Shown here one piece after another: positions 29,327 through 38,683 of a stretch of 64,000 bases of DNA (position 1 is its first letter; every line of letters begins with the position of its first letter). The position numbers and the translations under genes were made by a program. A model generated the notes under the pieces. The model had not been told where the DNA came from. It did no database searches and saw only the letters and a program-made list of their open reading frames with translations. The stretch is from Lutimaribacter degradans (GTDB lineage: Bacteria; Pseudomonadota; Alphaproteobacteria; Rhodobacterales; Rhodobacteraceae). The stretch is taken from assembly GCF_023703375.1 (NCBI RefSeq), contig NZ_JAMQGO010000007.1, positions 1 to 64,000 on the forward strand, written 5' to 3'.

Positions 29327-30127
29327 TCAATGCGCCGGTGCGGTGACCGGATCAAGCAAGGTGCGCCCCCCGTCCACGGTCATGATCTGCCCGGTCATGA
29401 AGCCAGACCCGTCCGACGCCAGGTAATGCACGGCCTCGGCCAGCTCACGCGGGGCGGCGATACGGCCCAGCGGCGTGTGATCCTCGATATCGTTGCGGTA
29501 ATCGGAATGTTCTTTCAGCACATCCTTCAGGCTGTTCGACATGACCGAGCCAAAGGCCACCGCGTTTACCCTGATGCGATACGGTGCAAGCGCAACGGCC
29601 AGGCTGCGCGTCATCTGGTCAAGCGCGGCGGTCGATACCGAATATGCCAAAAGCTGCGGGTTGGTCCGGCGCGCGGCGATGGATGACAGGTTGACGATGG
29701 TGCCAGCGGTGCCCTCGCTCTGGCCCTCGGCCTGCTTGATCATCCGCTTGGCGACCAGTTGGCTCAGGCGCAGCGCGGTCAGCAGGTTTTGCTCCAGCAA
29801 CAGCTCCATGGCATCGTCGTCGGGGTTCAACGGGTCCGATGCGATCACCTGGCGCGAACCGTTCACAAGGATATCGACCCTGTCAAAGGCGTCGATCGTC
29901 GCCGACAGCAGGTTGGCAATGCTCAACTTCTGGCGCAGGTCGCCGGCGAAATAGCGGTAGTTGGCACCGTCCACGTCAGGCCCGATTTCACGTGCCAATG
30001 TCTTTTCGTCGATATCCGCAAAGACGACATTCGCGCCCTTGTCGACAAAGTGCCGCCCGATGGCCAGCCCGATTCCATTGGCCGCCCCGGTGATGATGGC
30101 GGTCTTGCCGGCGAGTGAAAAGGACAT
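29327..30127 (-). CDS. SDR-fold protein lacking the catalytic lysine
   Basis: 266 residues with a Rossmann nucleotide site (TGAANGIG, 13-20) and Asp38 suggesting NAD(H) preference. Ser148/149 and Tyr162 of the SDR active site are present, but the YxxxK lysine is Thr166 (Y-S-V-S-T; codon ACC at 29632-29630), and the usual NNAG is VNGS. It may be inactive as a dehydrogenase, use another proton relay, or have a binding role. The C-terminal FMTGQIMTVDGG is typical. It sits 79 bp upstream of hemF on the same strand. Function unknown. Confidence 0.82.
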   Translation of the reverse strand: MSFSLAGKTAIITGAANGIGLAIGRHFVDKGANVVFADIDEKTLAREIGPDVDGANYRYFAGDLRQKLSIANLLSATIDAFDRVDILVNGSRQVIASDPLNPDDDAMELLLEQNLLTALRLSQLVAKRMIKQAEGQSEGTAGTIVNLSSIAARRTNPQLLAYSVSTAALDQMTRSLAVALAPYRIRVNAVAFGSVMSNSLKDVLKEHSDYRNDIEDHTPLGRIAAPRELAEAVHYLASDGSGFMTGQIMTVDGGRTLLDPVTAPAH

Positions 30128-30152
30128 TGAAAATGCCTCCTGATTCTGGCGG

Positions 30153-31163
30153 TCAGCCTATGCGATGCCGCCCCTTGTTTCGAGTCGGGCGGTGCGCGCT
30201 CAGCACCTTGAACCTGTTGTCGCCGGCAATTTCATCGACTTGGGCAAAATGCGTCTGCAACGCGGCCTCGTAGGGCAGGTGCCTGTTGGCCACCAACCAA
30301 AGGCGCCCATGCGGCGCCAGGCACGCCGCCGCGCTGGCGATAAAGGATTGCCCCAGCCCCGGGTCGGCGGCGCGGCCGCTGTGAAAGGGTGGGTTCATCA
30401 CCACGGCATCCAACGCGCGTTCGGGGCGCCAGGTGGTTGCGTCATCCCAATGAAACCGCGCGCGCGGGTCATCCACGTTGCGCCGGGCGCAGTCCAACGC
30501 GCTGTGATCGTTTTCCACCAGGTGCAGTTCGGTCACCTCCGGGCGCTCCAGCATCACCCGCGCCAGGTAGCCCCAGCCGGCGCCAAGGTCGGCCACCGTC
30601 TTGCCCAGCGTTTTCGGCAGGGCTCCCGCCAACAGGTTCGAGGCCGGGTCGACCCCATCGGCGGAAAACACGCCCGGCAGGGTGACGAACCCGCCGGCGA
30701 TCTCTTGCGGGGTGTCGGGCAAGGCCCAGTCGGCGAAATCCGCCACGCCGGCTTGCAGCAAGAACAGCTTGCCATGGGCCTTGGCGATCACCTCGTCCAC
30801 CTGCCCGCGCTTTCGGCAGTCTTTCAGGATGCTGTCGATGCCATCGGTTTTCTGACCATCCACGATCACCCGGCCATTGGCCACGGCCAGCGCGCGCGCG
30901 ATCAACCCGCGCGCCAGCACCTTGGCCCGCGGCAAGACGACAATGGCCTGTGCCGTTGTCTCGGTCGCTTGCAGGGCGGCGCGCAAACCTGTGCGCGCGC
31001 ACTCGTCATGATCTGTCTTCAACGACGACACGCGCAGCACCGCCTCGCGCGGCAGATCATCCAGATTAGCGGCGTCTATCGCGCCAAACACCGCGATATC
31101 GCCTGCATCGGCAGGCGCGAACAACCCGGCATCGCGGGCAAGGCTCAGGCGGGGATGTGGCAC
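30153..31163 (-). CDS. rsmC: 16S rRNA (guanine-N2) methyltransferase, RsmC-like
   Basis: 336 residues. The C-terminal half is a class I SAM methyltransferase (VADLGAGWGYLA for SAM, MNPPFHSGR as the catalytic NPPF motif); the N-terminal half is a degenerate repeat of the same fold, as in RsmC, which methylates G1207 of 16S rRNA. RsmD/RlmG relatives share the motif, so the exact base is inferred. It starts with GTG six bases after the clpS stop and is likely co-transcribed with it. Confidence 0.82.
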   Translation of the reverse strand: MPHPRLSLARDAGLFAPADAGDIAVFGAIDAANLDDLPREAVLRVSSLKTDHDECARTGLRAALQATETTAQAIVVLPRAKVLARGLIARALAVANGRVIVDGQKTDGIDSILKDCRKRGQVDEVIAKAHGKLFLLQAGVADFADWALPDTPQEIAGGFVTLPGVFSADGVDPASNLLAGALPKTLGKTVADLGAGWGYLARVMLERPEVTELHLVENDHSALDCARRNVDDPRARFHWDDATTWRPERALDAVVMNPPFHSGRAADPGLGQSFIASAAACLAPHGRLWLVANRHLPYEAALQTHFAQVDEIAGDNRFKVLSAHRPTRNKGRHRIG

Positions 31164-31169
31164 CGGCTG

Positions 31170-31487
31170 TTATTCCCGTTCCATCGTGCATTGCAGCGGG
31201 TGCTGATGCTGGCGGGCGAAATCCATCACCTGCGTCACCTTGGTTTCCGCGATTTCGTGGCTGAAAACGCCCACGACGGCCAAGCCCTTCTTGTGCACGG
31301 TCAGCATGATCTCGAACGCCTGCGCGTGATTCATGCCAAAGAACCGTTCCAGCACATGCACCACGAACTCCATCGGGGTGTAGTCGTCGTTCAGCAACAA
31401 TACCTTGTAAAGCGGCGGCCGCTTGGTTTTGGGCCGGGTTTTGACGACGACCTCGGATTCGCCGTCGTCGTCTTTCTTGTCAGACAT
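31170..31487 (-). CDS. clpS: ClpS, adaptor for ClpAP N-end-rule proteolysis
   Basis: 105 residues. An unstructured charged N-terminus leads to the conserved core [25 protein letters not shown] and the C-terminal [19 protein letters not shown]. It binds proteins with destabilising N-terminal residues and hands them to ClpA. No clpA is adjacent, unlike in many proteobacteria. An in-frame ATG at 31508 is an alternative start; neither has a strong ribosome site. Divergent from a HAD hydrolase gene. Confidence 0.95.
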   Translation of the reverse strand: MSDKKDDDGESEVVVKTRPKTKRPPLYKVLLLNDDYTPMEFVVHVLERFFGMNHAQAFEIMLTVHKKGLAVVGVFSHEIAETKVTQVMDFARQHQHPLQCTMERE

Positions 31488-31585
31488 GAATTCGGGCCAA
31501 TGTGTCATCGTTTCGCTTTTTCCGGTTTCGGGCATTGGCCTTGCTATATATCGTCTGGCACCCATTAGAAAAGGGTTGACCGGAA

Positions 31586-32299
31586 ATGGGGCGCCGTTTG
31601 ACGCGGAATCTGACAACAGTGGCCTTCGATGCGGACGACACGCTTTGGCACAACGAACGCTTCTTCAAACTGACGCAGGCGCATTTCCAGGAATTGCTGA
31701 CCGACCATGCCGACCCGAACCACCTGGAACAACGGCTTCTGGCCGCCGAGAAACGCAACATCGGACACTACGGGTTCGGCATCAAGGGCTTCGTTCTGTC
31801 GATGATCGAAACCGCGATCGAGGTTACCGAGGAACGCGTGCCGGCCCATGTGATCCGGTCGCTGATCGAAGCCGGCCAGGAAATGTTGCGCCACCCGATC
31901 GAGCTTTTGCCCCACGCGGCGCAGGCCGTGGCTGCGGTTGCCGAAACTCACCGCGTTCTGCTGATTACCAAGGGCGACCTGCTGGACCAGGAACGGAAAC
32001 TGGCGCAATCGGGGCTGGGCGAGATGTTCGACGGCGTCGAGATCGTCAGCAACAAGACAAGAGCTGTCTATCACGCCATATTCGACCGCCATGGCGATGG
32101 AGCGGCCCATGCAATGATGGTCGGCAATTCGATGAAATCCGACGTCCTGCCCGTGGTAGAGGCCGGCGGCTGGGCTGTCTACGTGCCCCACGGCCAGACG
32201 TGGGAAATCGAGCACGCAACTCCGCCCGATGGCGCGGCGCGGTATCACGAATTGTCAGATCTGGGTGAATTGCCGGCGCTTGTGTCGCAGATTGGCTGA
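31586..32299 (+). CDS. HAD-family hydrolase, probably a phosphatase
   Basis: 237 residues. Motif I FDADDTLW (about residues 13-20), a helical cap, motif II around LLITKGD, the lysine in SNKTRA and motif [12 protein letters not shown]. These mark a HAD hydrolase that forms a phospho-aspartate intermediate with Mg2+. Substrate unknown; YjjG-like nucleotidases and 2-phosphoglycolate-type phosphatases have similar layout. It is divergent from clpS with a 98-bp gap. Confidence 0.82.
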   Translation: MGRRLTRNLTTVAFDADDTLWHNERFFKLTQAHFQELLTDHADPNHLEQRLLAAEKRNIGHYGFGIKGFVLSMIETAIEVTEERVPAHVIRSLIEAGQEMLRHPIELLPHAAQAVAAVAETHRVLLITKGDLLDQERKLAQSGLGEMFDGVEIVSNKTRAVYHAIFDRHGDGAAHAMMVGNSMKSDVLPVVEAGGWAVYVPHGQTWEIEHATPPDGAARYHELSDLGELPALVSQIG

Positions 32300-32497
32300 T
32301 CCGGCCTTCCCGACAAGAAAATCAAAGGTGTTGCGTGCTGTCAGAAAATACCCCCAACATGTATGCCCGCATACGTAGAAAACATGGAAAAACAGCCGTA
32401 GAATGAATACTTTAAAGGTGAAAAACACTGTGATAGAGTGATGATAATCAACTAAAAGTCAGACCGGAAAACCGGCGGCATCGAGGCAGAGAAGGCA

Positions 32498-33949
32498 GTG
32501 ATCGTGAAGGATCGGCATTGGGCGCCGGGCCGAAGGGCCCTGTATTTCGTCGCAGCACTATGGATGTTGGTTGTGGTTCCGCTTTCCGCGGTGGCCGCCC
32601 CCTATGCCGCCATGGTGGTTGATGCACGCACTGGTGAAGTGCTCCATTCTCGCAATGCCGATACCCGGCTTCATCCGGCCTCGCTTACCAAGATGATGAC
32701 GCTCTATGTCGCCTTCGAAGCGGTTGAAAAGGGCGAAATCAGCCTGGACACGGTGGTACGGATTTCACGCAACGCCGCGGCAGAACCCCCTAGCAAACTG
32801 GGCTTGAAAGCCGGTCAGCGCATCAAGCTGCGGTACCTGATCCGGGCGGCTGCCGTGAAATCGGCCAATGACGCCGCCACCGCCATCGGCGAAGCGATCG
32901 AGGGATCGGAGGCCGCATTTGCCCGCCGCATGAACCGGACCGCCAAGGCACTGGGAATGACGCGCACAACCTTCAAGAACATGCATGGCCTGACGGAACA
33001 AGGGCACCTGTCGACCGCGCGCGACATGACCACGCTGGGCCGTCACGTGCTGTATGACTATCCGCAGTATTATAACCTGTTCTCGCGTCGTTCGACCCAT
33101 GCCGGCGTGCGCGAAGTGGCCAATACCAACCGGCGTCTTCTGGCCGCCTACAAGGGCGCCGACGGGATCAAGACGGGCTATACCCGCGCCGCCGGCTTCA
33201 ACCTTGTCGCTTCGGCCGAGCGCGGGAACGAGCGGATCATTGCCACGGTTTTCGGAGGAAGATCAACAGCTTGGCGGAACGCGCGGGTGGCCGAATTGCT
33301 GGATATGGGCTTTCAGCGCGCACCCAGCCGCGTTGCTCTGCGCAAACCCGAAAAGCCCGCCTACGTTGGGTCAACCGGCGGCGCGGGCAAGACGATCCGC
33401 GCGATGACAGCCGTCAAGAAATCGCTGCGACCCGTGCTGCGGCCCGGCGAAGAGGCCGAGCCCGCCCCTGTCGTCGTGGCGATACAGGACGATATCCAGA
33501 AAGCCTTGGAAGAGGCACAAGCCAACGCCGTCGTAGCACAGGGCGCGGCCACGCCACCACCGCCCGAAACGCTTGAGACAGTGGCACTGGGAACGACAGC
33601 ACCCAGCGCCAGCATAACCCCGCGGCTGCGCCCGAAAGCCATTGCAAATCAAGCAGTTGCCGATGCAGAGCAGCCAGAGGTGGTAACCCGCGTTTCCACG
33701 TCTGGCGGGCACCATTGGGGGATCAATATCGGTCGTTACCCCAGCCGCCACAAGGCCGAGCGCGTGCTGCTGCAAACGGCCCTGCTGGAAATGGACACGT
33801 TGGACGGGAGCCTGCGCAAGGTGGTCAAGCGAAACAACGGGTTCGACGCGAATTTCCTTGGTATGACGCGCGAATTGGCAGACCTGGCCTGCCGCCGTTT
33901 GCAGGCGCGCCAAGTCACCTGTTTCATGGTCGGACCACCGCCAAGCTGA
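32498..33949 (+). CDS. D-alanyl-D-alanine carboxypeptidase with C-terminal SPOR domain
   Basis: 483 residues. A signal or anchor helix (about 14-34) is followed by a penicillin-binding carboxypeptidase domain with Ser62-Lys65 (SLTK), Ser122-x-Asn124 (SAN) and KTG (DGIKTGYT), which trims the terminal D-Ala from peptidoglycan stem peptides in the periplasm. A low-complexity linker leads to a SPOR-like domain at about 405-480 (HHWGINIGRYPSRHKAERVLL), which should direct the enzyme to denuded septal glycan. It begins with GTG; AGAAGG lies upstream. Confidence 0.9.
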   Translation: MIVKDRHWAPGRRALYFVAALWMLVVVPLSAVAAPYAAMVVDARTGEVLHSRNADTRLHPASLTKMMTLYVAFEAVEKGEISLDTVVRISRNAAAEPPSKLGLKAGQRIKLRYLIRAAAVKSANDAATAIGEAIEGSEAAFARRMNRTAKALGMTRTTFKNMHGLTEQGHLSTARDMTTLGRHVLYDYPQYYNLFSRRSTHAGVREVANTNRRLLAAYKGADGIKTGYTRAAGFNLVASAERGNERIIATVFGGRSTAWRNARVAELLDMGFQRAPSRVALRKPEKPAYVGSTGGAGKTIRAMTAVKKSLRPVLRPGEEAEPAPVVVAIQDDIQKALEEAQANAVVAQGAATPPPPETLETVALGTTAPSASITPRLRPKAIANQAVADAEQPEVVTRVSTSGGHHWGINIGRYPSRHKAERVLLQTALLEMDTLDGSLRKVVKRNNGFDANFLGMTRELADLACRRLQARQVTCFMVGPPPS

Positions 33950-33984
33950 CACCCCTGTATATGCAGCGGGCTGCTAAATATACA

Positions 33985-34027
33985 AAACCCGCGTGGTTCC
34001 TTGCCGGAACCGCGCGGTTTACTTTTT
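33985..34027 (+). terminator. Terminator after carboxypeptidase gene
   Basis: A long hairpin (GGTTCC / GGAACC extended through CCGCG / CGCGG and AAA / TTT, with one wobble and one bulge), followed by ACTTTTT. Confidence 0.7.
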
Positions 34028-34111
34028 GGTAAGTCGCGTCATGCGGCGCCATGGCAGATGGCGGCATTGCTCGGCGCGGGCCGCAAGGCCGAATGGGAAC
34101 ACCGTCGGCCC

Positions 34112-34270
34112 CTACTGCTTGGGCTTGTCGTCGTATTGGCCGGAAAGAATCCGGCGGGCGTCGCCCTCGGGGTCGTCGTACTGGTTGGTCTTGACCGTCC
34201 AGACAAAGAACAGCAGGCCGATGCCCCCCATGATCAGGGAAATCGGGATCAGGTAAGCCAGAACTTCCAT
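34112..34270 (-). CDS. ccoS: CcoS, cbb3 oxidase assembly protein
   Basis: 52 residues beginning MEVLAYLIPISLIMGGIGLLFF, a single transmembrane helix, then VWTVKTNQYDDPEGDARRIL, the conserved CcoS block. It is needed for cofactor insertion into the cbb3 catalytic subunit. It starts six bases after the ccoI stop and closes the ccoGHIS run. Confidence 0.93.
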   Translation of the reverse strand: MEVLAYLIPISLIMGGIGLLFFVWTVKTNQYDDPEGDARRILSGQYDDKPKQ

Positions 34271-34276
34271 TTTGTG

Positions 34277-36463
34277 TCACCTCACCCGTAGCGCGTTCAG
34301 CGACACGGTAATCGAACTGGCCGACATGGCCAAGGCCGCGATCAGCGGCGTGGCAAGACCGGCCACCGCCAGCGGCACGGCGATGATGTTGTAGACCGTC
34401 GCGATGCGAAAGTTCTCGCGGATGCGCCGGGTCGATTTTCGCGCGGTTTCCAGCGCGTCGGCGATCGGCGACAGGTCACCGCCCAGCAAGACGATGTCGG
34501 ACGCCACGCGCGCGGCATCGAGCGCCGAGGCGGGCGAAATGGAAACATGCGCCCCGGCCAGCGCGGCGGTGTCGTTCAGACCGTCACCCACCATCAGAAC
34601 ACGCCCGCCCTGTTCGGTCAGCTGCGCGATGCGGGCGACCTTGTCGGCAGGCAGCGCCTCGGCCACCCATTGGGTGATGCCCAGCCGCCGGGCCAGCGCC
34701 TCGACCGCGGGGGTGGTGTCGCCGGAAATCAGGATCACCTCGCGCCCCGAGGCAATCAGCGCCTGAACCGCCTCTTCGGCGCCGTCACGCAACGCATCGG
34801 CGAAGCTAAAGGCGCGCGGGCGTTCATCACCGATGCGCAGCCACGCGGTTGTTTCGGCGCGCGGATCGGCCCCGACCCAGGCGGCGCGGCCCAGCCGCAC
34901 AGGCATGCCCTGCCATGTGCCTTGGGTGCCATAGCCGGGCAGTTCGCTTATCTCGGTCACCTCGGCCGGGGTGACGCCCGCGGCCTGGCATGCGGTCACA
35001 ATGGCCTGGCTAAGCGGGTGCGACGAGGCCGCGGCCAATGCGGCGGCAATTTGCAGATCGCTGGCGGCATGGTCGCCCAGGTTGGTCAGTTCCGGCGTGC
35101 CCCGCGTCAGGGTTCCGGTCTTGTCGAACACCACGGTATCGACCTCGGCCAGACGTTCAAGCGCGGTGCCATGCTTGATCAGCATGCCACGGCGAAACAA
35201 GCGGCCACTGGCGGCGGTCGTCACGGCCGGCACGGCCAGACCCAGCGCACAGGGGCACGTGATGATCAGAACGGCGGCGGCGATGTTCAGCGCGGTGCGC
35301 ACGTCCCATGTGTAAAGATACCACCCGACAAAGCTGAGCGCCGACAGGATATGCACCCCCGGCGCATAGAGCTTGGCCGCCTTGTCGGCCAGCGAGGTAT
35401 AGCGAGACCGCCCGGATTCAGCCACGGCGACCAGGTCAGCCATGCGATGGAGCGAGGTTTCCTCGCCCACTGCCGTTGCGCGGATGGTCAGCGGGCCGGT
35501 CAGGTTGACTTCGCCGGCGGAAACGGCCTGGCCCGGTTCGGCAAAGACAGGCAGCGTTTCGCCCGTCAAAAGCGAACGGTCCAGTTCCGACACACCGTCG
35601 GTAATTTCACCGTCAACGGGCATCCGGCCACCGGGGCGGACGCGCACCAGGTCACCCACGGCCACCTGGGCGGCGGGCACCTGCACCTCTTGCCCGTCAC
35701 GCAACACCCAGGCACGGGGCACCTCCAATGCGGCCAGCTCCTCGGCGGCAGAGCGGGCGATGGCACGGGTCCGGTGGTCAAGGTATCGGCCCGCCAGCAG
35801 GAAAAAGGTCAGCGCCAGCGCGGCGTCGAAATAGGCGTGTTTGCCCGACAGCGCGGTTTCCCACAGCGATGTGACCACGGCCAGCACGATGGCCAGCGTG
35901 ATCGGCACATCCATGTTCAGCCGGCCATGTTTCAGCGCGGCCCAGGCGTTGCGGTAAAAGGGCTGGCCCGAAAACAGGATGACCGGCATCGTGATCAGCG
36001 CCGATATCCAGTGGAACATGTCGCGCGTGGCATCGGCCGCACCAGACCAGACCGATACAGACAACAACATCACGTTCATGGCCGCAAAGCCCGCCACCGC
36101 CATGCGCATCAGCAGGTCGCGGCCCGCCTTGTCGGTTTCGGTGGCCGACAGGGTGCCGGCATCCAGTTCATGTGCCTCGTAGCCGATACCGGCCAGCGCC
36201 TGAACCAGGTCATCCGGCATCACGTCGGCGTCGGCCTCGATGCTGGCGCGTTTCATGGTCAGGTTGACGCGCGCCTGATGCACGCCCGGATAGGCGTTCA
36301 GCGCCTCTTCGACCGAGGCGATACAGGCCGAGCAATGGATCGTGGGAAGCGACAGCGCGATCCGCGCATTTTTTACCTCGGCTGTTTCGGCCAGCGCCTC
36401 GGCCGCGGGGGCCGCGGAACAGGCGGGGCAGGCCGAGATATTGGGACGCATGGTGGCGGTCAT
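34277..36463 (-). CDS. ccoI: CcoI, copper-exporting-type P-ATPase for cbb3 oxidase assembly
   Basis: 728 residues. An N-terminal Cys12-x-x-Cys15 segment, then a heavy-metal-associated domain (HCSACIAS, Cys44 and Cys47), membrane helices with the CPC metal site (TCPCALGLAVP), DKTGT phosphorylation site and GDGLNDTAAL hinge. CcoI/FixI pumps copper toward the periplasm for cbb3 metallation. It lies between ccoH and ccoS in the standard ccoGHIS order. Confidence 0.96.
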   Translation of the reverse strand: MTATMRPNISACPACSAAPAAEALAETAEVKNARIALSLPTIHCSACIASVEEALNAYPGVHQARVNLTMKRASIEADADVMPDDLVQALAGIGYEAHELDAGTLSATETDKAGRDLLMRMAVAGFAAMNVMLLSVSVWSGAADATRDMFHWISALITMPVILFSGQPFYRNAWAALKHGRLNMDVPITLAIVLAVVTSLWETALSGKHAYFDAALALTFFLLAGRYLDHRTRAIARSAAEELAALEVPRAWVLRDGQEVQVPAAQVAVGDLVRVRPGGRMPVDGEITDGVSELDRSLLTGETLPVFAEPGQAVSAGEVNLTGPLTIRATAVGEETSLHRMADLVAVAESGRSRYTSLADKAAKLYAPGVHILSALSFVGWYLYTWDVRTALNIAAAVLIITCPCALGLAVPAVTTAASGRLFRRGMLIKHGTALERLAEVDTVVFDKTGTLTRGTPELTNLGDHAASDLQIAAALAAASSHPLSQAIVTACQAAGVTPAEVTEISELPGYGTQGTWQGMPVRLGRAAWVGADPRAETTAWLRIGDERPRAFSFADALRDGAEEAVQALIASGREVILISGDTTPAVEALARRLGITQWVAEALPADKVARIAQLTEQGGRVLMVGDGLNDTAALAGAHVSISPASALDAARVASDIVLLGGDLSPIADALETARKSTRRIRENFRIATVYNIIAVPLAVAGLATPLIAALAMSASSITVSLNALRVR

Positions 36464-36480
36464 GGGCGGGGCTTTCGCGG

Positions 36481-36939
36481 TCAGGATTTCACATGCACGT
36501 CAAGGCGTTGTTCGAACGGTTCGCCCTGAAGGGATTGCGCCTTGAGATGCAGGATCCACTTGCCCGCGGCCAGTTCGACAGGCGCCTGGTAAACCTTGCC
36601 GTTGAATACCAGGTCGGGGGTGAAATCGTCACGGTTCGAGGTGGGACGCCCCACCAGCGCACGCACGTTGCCAGCCTGCACGGGGCGGCCTTCGGCATCG
36701 ATGATGGCCAGCGACAGGCGCCCATCCTCGACCTCGACCCGCGCCGACCAACCCAACGCCTGCTGCGCGGCCCGGCGCTCGTCAAAGCTTTGGCTGGCGA
36801 TGTAGCCGTTGCGCACCTCGAGCCCCGGAAAGGTCGACACGGCGCTGTAAGCCATGAAAAGGTTGACCGCGATGATGATGCCGAAAAAGGCGACAAAGCC
36901 GAACAGAACGTGACGCCCGGTGATCTTGCGCTCGGCCAT
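36481..36939 (-). CDS. ccoH: CcoH, cbb3 oxidase assembly protein
   Basis: 152 residues: one N-terminal transmembrane helix (about 10-33) and a periplasmic FixH domain (GWSARVEVEDGRLSLAIIDAEG, WILHLKA). It stabilises assembly intermediates of the cbb3 oxidase. Its ATG overlaps the ccoG stop by one base (TGATG). Confidence 0.95.
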   Translation of the reverse strand: MAERKITGRHVLFGFVAFFGIIIAVNLFMAYSAVSTFPGLEVRNGYIASQSFDERRAAQQALGWSARVEVEDGRLSLAIIDAEGRPVQAGNVRALVGRPTSNRDDFTPDLVFNGKVYQAPVELAAGKWILHLKAQSLQGEPFEQRLDVHVKS

Positions 36940-38372
36940 CAGTTGGCCCTCCCGTTAAAGATGGTGTCCTTGTAGACGCGTTCCTGGTTGGTCGTGTCCT
37001 CAACCCAGATGCGTATATCCCAGCGTTCGCTTTCGGCGGGTTCGCTTCCCGGCGGGGCGGTCACGTAGACGCGTTGCAGGCTCATTTCATCGGCGGGCAC
37101 CATGATGGTGCCATCGTCGCTGCCTTCCAGTTCCACCGACAGCGCGGGGTGGCCCGTCGCGGTGATCTGGAACGGCATCGCATCGTGCTGCATGTTGCGC
37201 ACCCGCACGTCATAGGTGTTGCGAACGGTGCCATCGGACAGGGTGACAAAGGTCGGGTTGCGCACCGGCGCCACCGTCACGTCGATATCGGAGCGGATGA
37301 ACAGCGCCACCACCAGGCCCACGCCCACCAGCACCCAAAGCGCGGTGTACAACATGGTGCGCGGGCGGAACACGTGTTTCCAGACCGATTTCGGCGGGGT
37401 GCCCGCGCGCTCGGCCACTTCGTCTGTCAGCGCCATGTAATCGATCAATCCGCGCGGCTTGCCGATCCTTTCCATTACGTCGTCGCAGGCGTCGATGCAC
37501 AGCGCGCAGGTGATGCATTCCATCTGCTGCCCGTCGCGGATGTCGATGCCCATGGGGCAGACATTGACGCAGGCCATGCAGTCGATGCAATCGCCCAATT
37601 CCTCGGCGCCTTCGCTTTTGCGGTGCTTGCCGCGCGGCTCACCGCGCCACGCGCGATAGCCCACGGTCAACGTGTCTTCGTCCATCATGGCGGCCTGGAT
37701 ACGCGGCCAGGGGCAGGCATAGATACATATCTGTTCGCGCGCGAAGCCGCCAAAGACAAAGGTAGTGGCCGTCAGGATCGCCACGGTCGTGTAGGCGACC
37801 GGGTGGGCGTTGCCGGTGAACAGATCGACCAACAGGGTTGGCGCATCGGTGAAATAGAACACCCAAGCCCCGCCGGTTGCGGCGGCGATCACCAGCCAGA
37901 CAACCCATTTCGTCAACCGTAGACGCAGCTTGCGGAAATCCATCTTTTTCTGGCGATGCAGGCGCAGGCGGGCGTTGCGGTCGCCCTCGATCCAGCGTTC
38001 GACGAGGATGAACAGGTCGGTCCAAACGGTTTGCGGGCAGGTGTACCCGCACCAGACACGGCCAAGCGCCGAAGTGAACAGGAACAGGCCAAGCCCTGCC
38101 ATCACCAGCAAGCCGGCGATGAAATAGAACTCGTGCGGCCAGATCTCGATCCAGAAGAAGAAGAAACGGCGATTGGCCAGATCGACCAGCACGGCCTGAT
38201 CGGGCAGGTTCGGCCCCCTGTCCCAGCGAATCCAGGGCGTCAGGTAGTAGATACCCAGCGTCACGATCATTATGATCCACTTGAGATTGCGGAACTTGCC
38301 GCTGACCCGCTTGGGGAAAATCGGTTCCCGTGCGGCATAAAGGCTGGGGGCTTCGGGTTGCGTGTCTGACAC
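36939..38372 (-). CDS. ccoG: CcoG, membrane iron-sulfur protein for cbb3 oxidase assembly
   Basis: 477 residues. Several transmembrane helices with a CGYTCPQTVWTD motif, then two 4Fe-4S motifs (CIDCMACVNVCPMG and CITCALCIDAC), and a C-terminal Ig-like periplasmic domain, as in CcoG/FixG/RdxA. CcoG is implicated in copper reduction during cbb3 assembly. First gene of ccoGHIS, with its own FNR box about 60 bp upstream, separated from ccoP by terminator hairpins. Confidence 0.96.
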   Translation of the reverse strand: MSDTQPEAPSLYAAREPIFPKRVSGKFRNLKWIIMIVTLGIYYLTPWIRWDRGPNLPDQAVLVDLANRRFFFFWIEIWPHEFYFIAGLLVMAGLGLFLFTSALGRVWCGYTCPQTVWTDLFILVERWIEGDRNARLRLHRQKKMDFRKLRLRLTKWVVWLVIAAATGGAWVFYFTDAPTLLVDLFTGNAHPVAYTTVAILTATTFVFGGFAREQICIYACPWPRIQAAMMDEDTLTVGYRAWRGEPRGKHRKSEGAEELGDCIDCMACVNVCPMGIDIRDGQQMECITCALCIDACDDVMERIGKPRGLIDYMALTDEVAERAGTPPKSVWKHVFRPRTMLYTALWVLVGVGLVVALFIRSDIDVTVAPVRNPTFVTLSDGTVRNTYDVRVRNMQHDAMPFQITATGHPALSVELEGSDDGTIMVPADEMSLQRVYVTAPPGSEPAESERWDIRIWVEDTTNQERVYKDTIFNGRAN

Positions 38373-38432
38373 GGAATCACTCCGGCATGGAAATTTCTGG
38401 GCCAGTTCTGTCAGCCTGGGGCTGACACCTCA

Positions 38433-38446
38433 TTGACCTGAGTCAA
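38433..38446 (-). promoter_or_regulatory. FNR/FnrL box upstream of ccoG
   Basis: TTGACCTGAGTCAA keeps the TTGA-N6-TCAA core. It lies 61 bp before the ccoG ATG. A start point at -41.5 would fall near 38398, but I see no good -10 there. Confidence 0.6.
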
Positions 38447-38592
38447 ATTTTGACTCTGAAACACATCTATTTCAAAGCCGGGCTGTTTGCCACGCCTCAA
38501 GGTCGCGGCACACAGACGCATAGGGCCGTGCGTCCGGCGGCAAAGGCAAACCGGCAGCAGCCGGGGCTTGACGCCCATGGCAACCGCCGGGA

Positions 38593-38648
38593 AAAAGGTG
38601 GCACCGGCCTTCCAGGAAACGCGCGAACAGGACGGAAGGGCCGGTGCC
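38593..38648 (-). terminator. Terminator of ccoNOQP
   Basis: GGCACCGGCC-TTCC (38600-38613) pairs with GGAAGGGCCGGTGCC (38634-38648) with one bulge, and on the minus strand it is followed by ACCTTTTTC. It lies 36-90 bases past the ccoP stop. Confidence 0.7.
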
Positions 38649-38650
38649 GA

Positions 38651-38677
38651 ACCCGTGGGCGTCAGACGCCCACGGGT
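38651..38677 (-). terminator. Stem-loop just after ccoP
   Basis: ACCCGTGGGCGT / ACGCCCACGGGT, a 12-bp perfect stem with a 3-base loop, seven bases past the ccoP stop. There is no T tract, so it is more likely an RNA-stabilising 3' hairpin than the main terminator. Confidence 0.55.
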
Positions 38678-38683
38678 GTCTCT

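Larger units (their letters stand above)
38373..38683. other. Gene-free spacer between ccoP and ccoG
   Basis: 311 bp without a convincing gene. From the ccoP side it holds two tandem hairpins (38651-38677 and 38600-38648), the second with a T5 tract on the minus strand. Then comes about 150 bp with no recognised element, then an FNR box at 38433-38446. It therefore ends the ccoNOQP transcript and starts a separate ccoGHIS one. Confidence 0.7.

Noticed and set aside
32359..32372. A short inverted repeat (TATGC..GCATA) upstream of the carboxypeptidase as an operator
   Set aside because: The arms are only five bases and match no known regulator; chance is likely in a 200-bp AT-richer gap.
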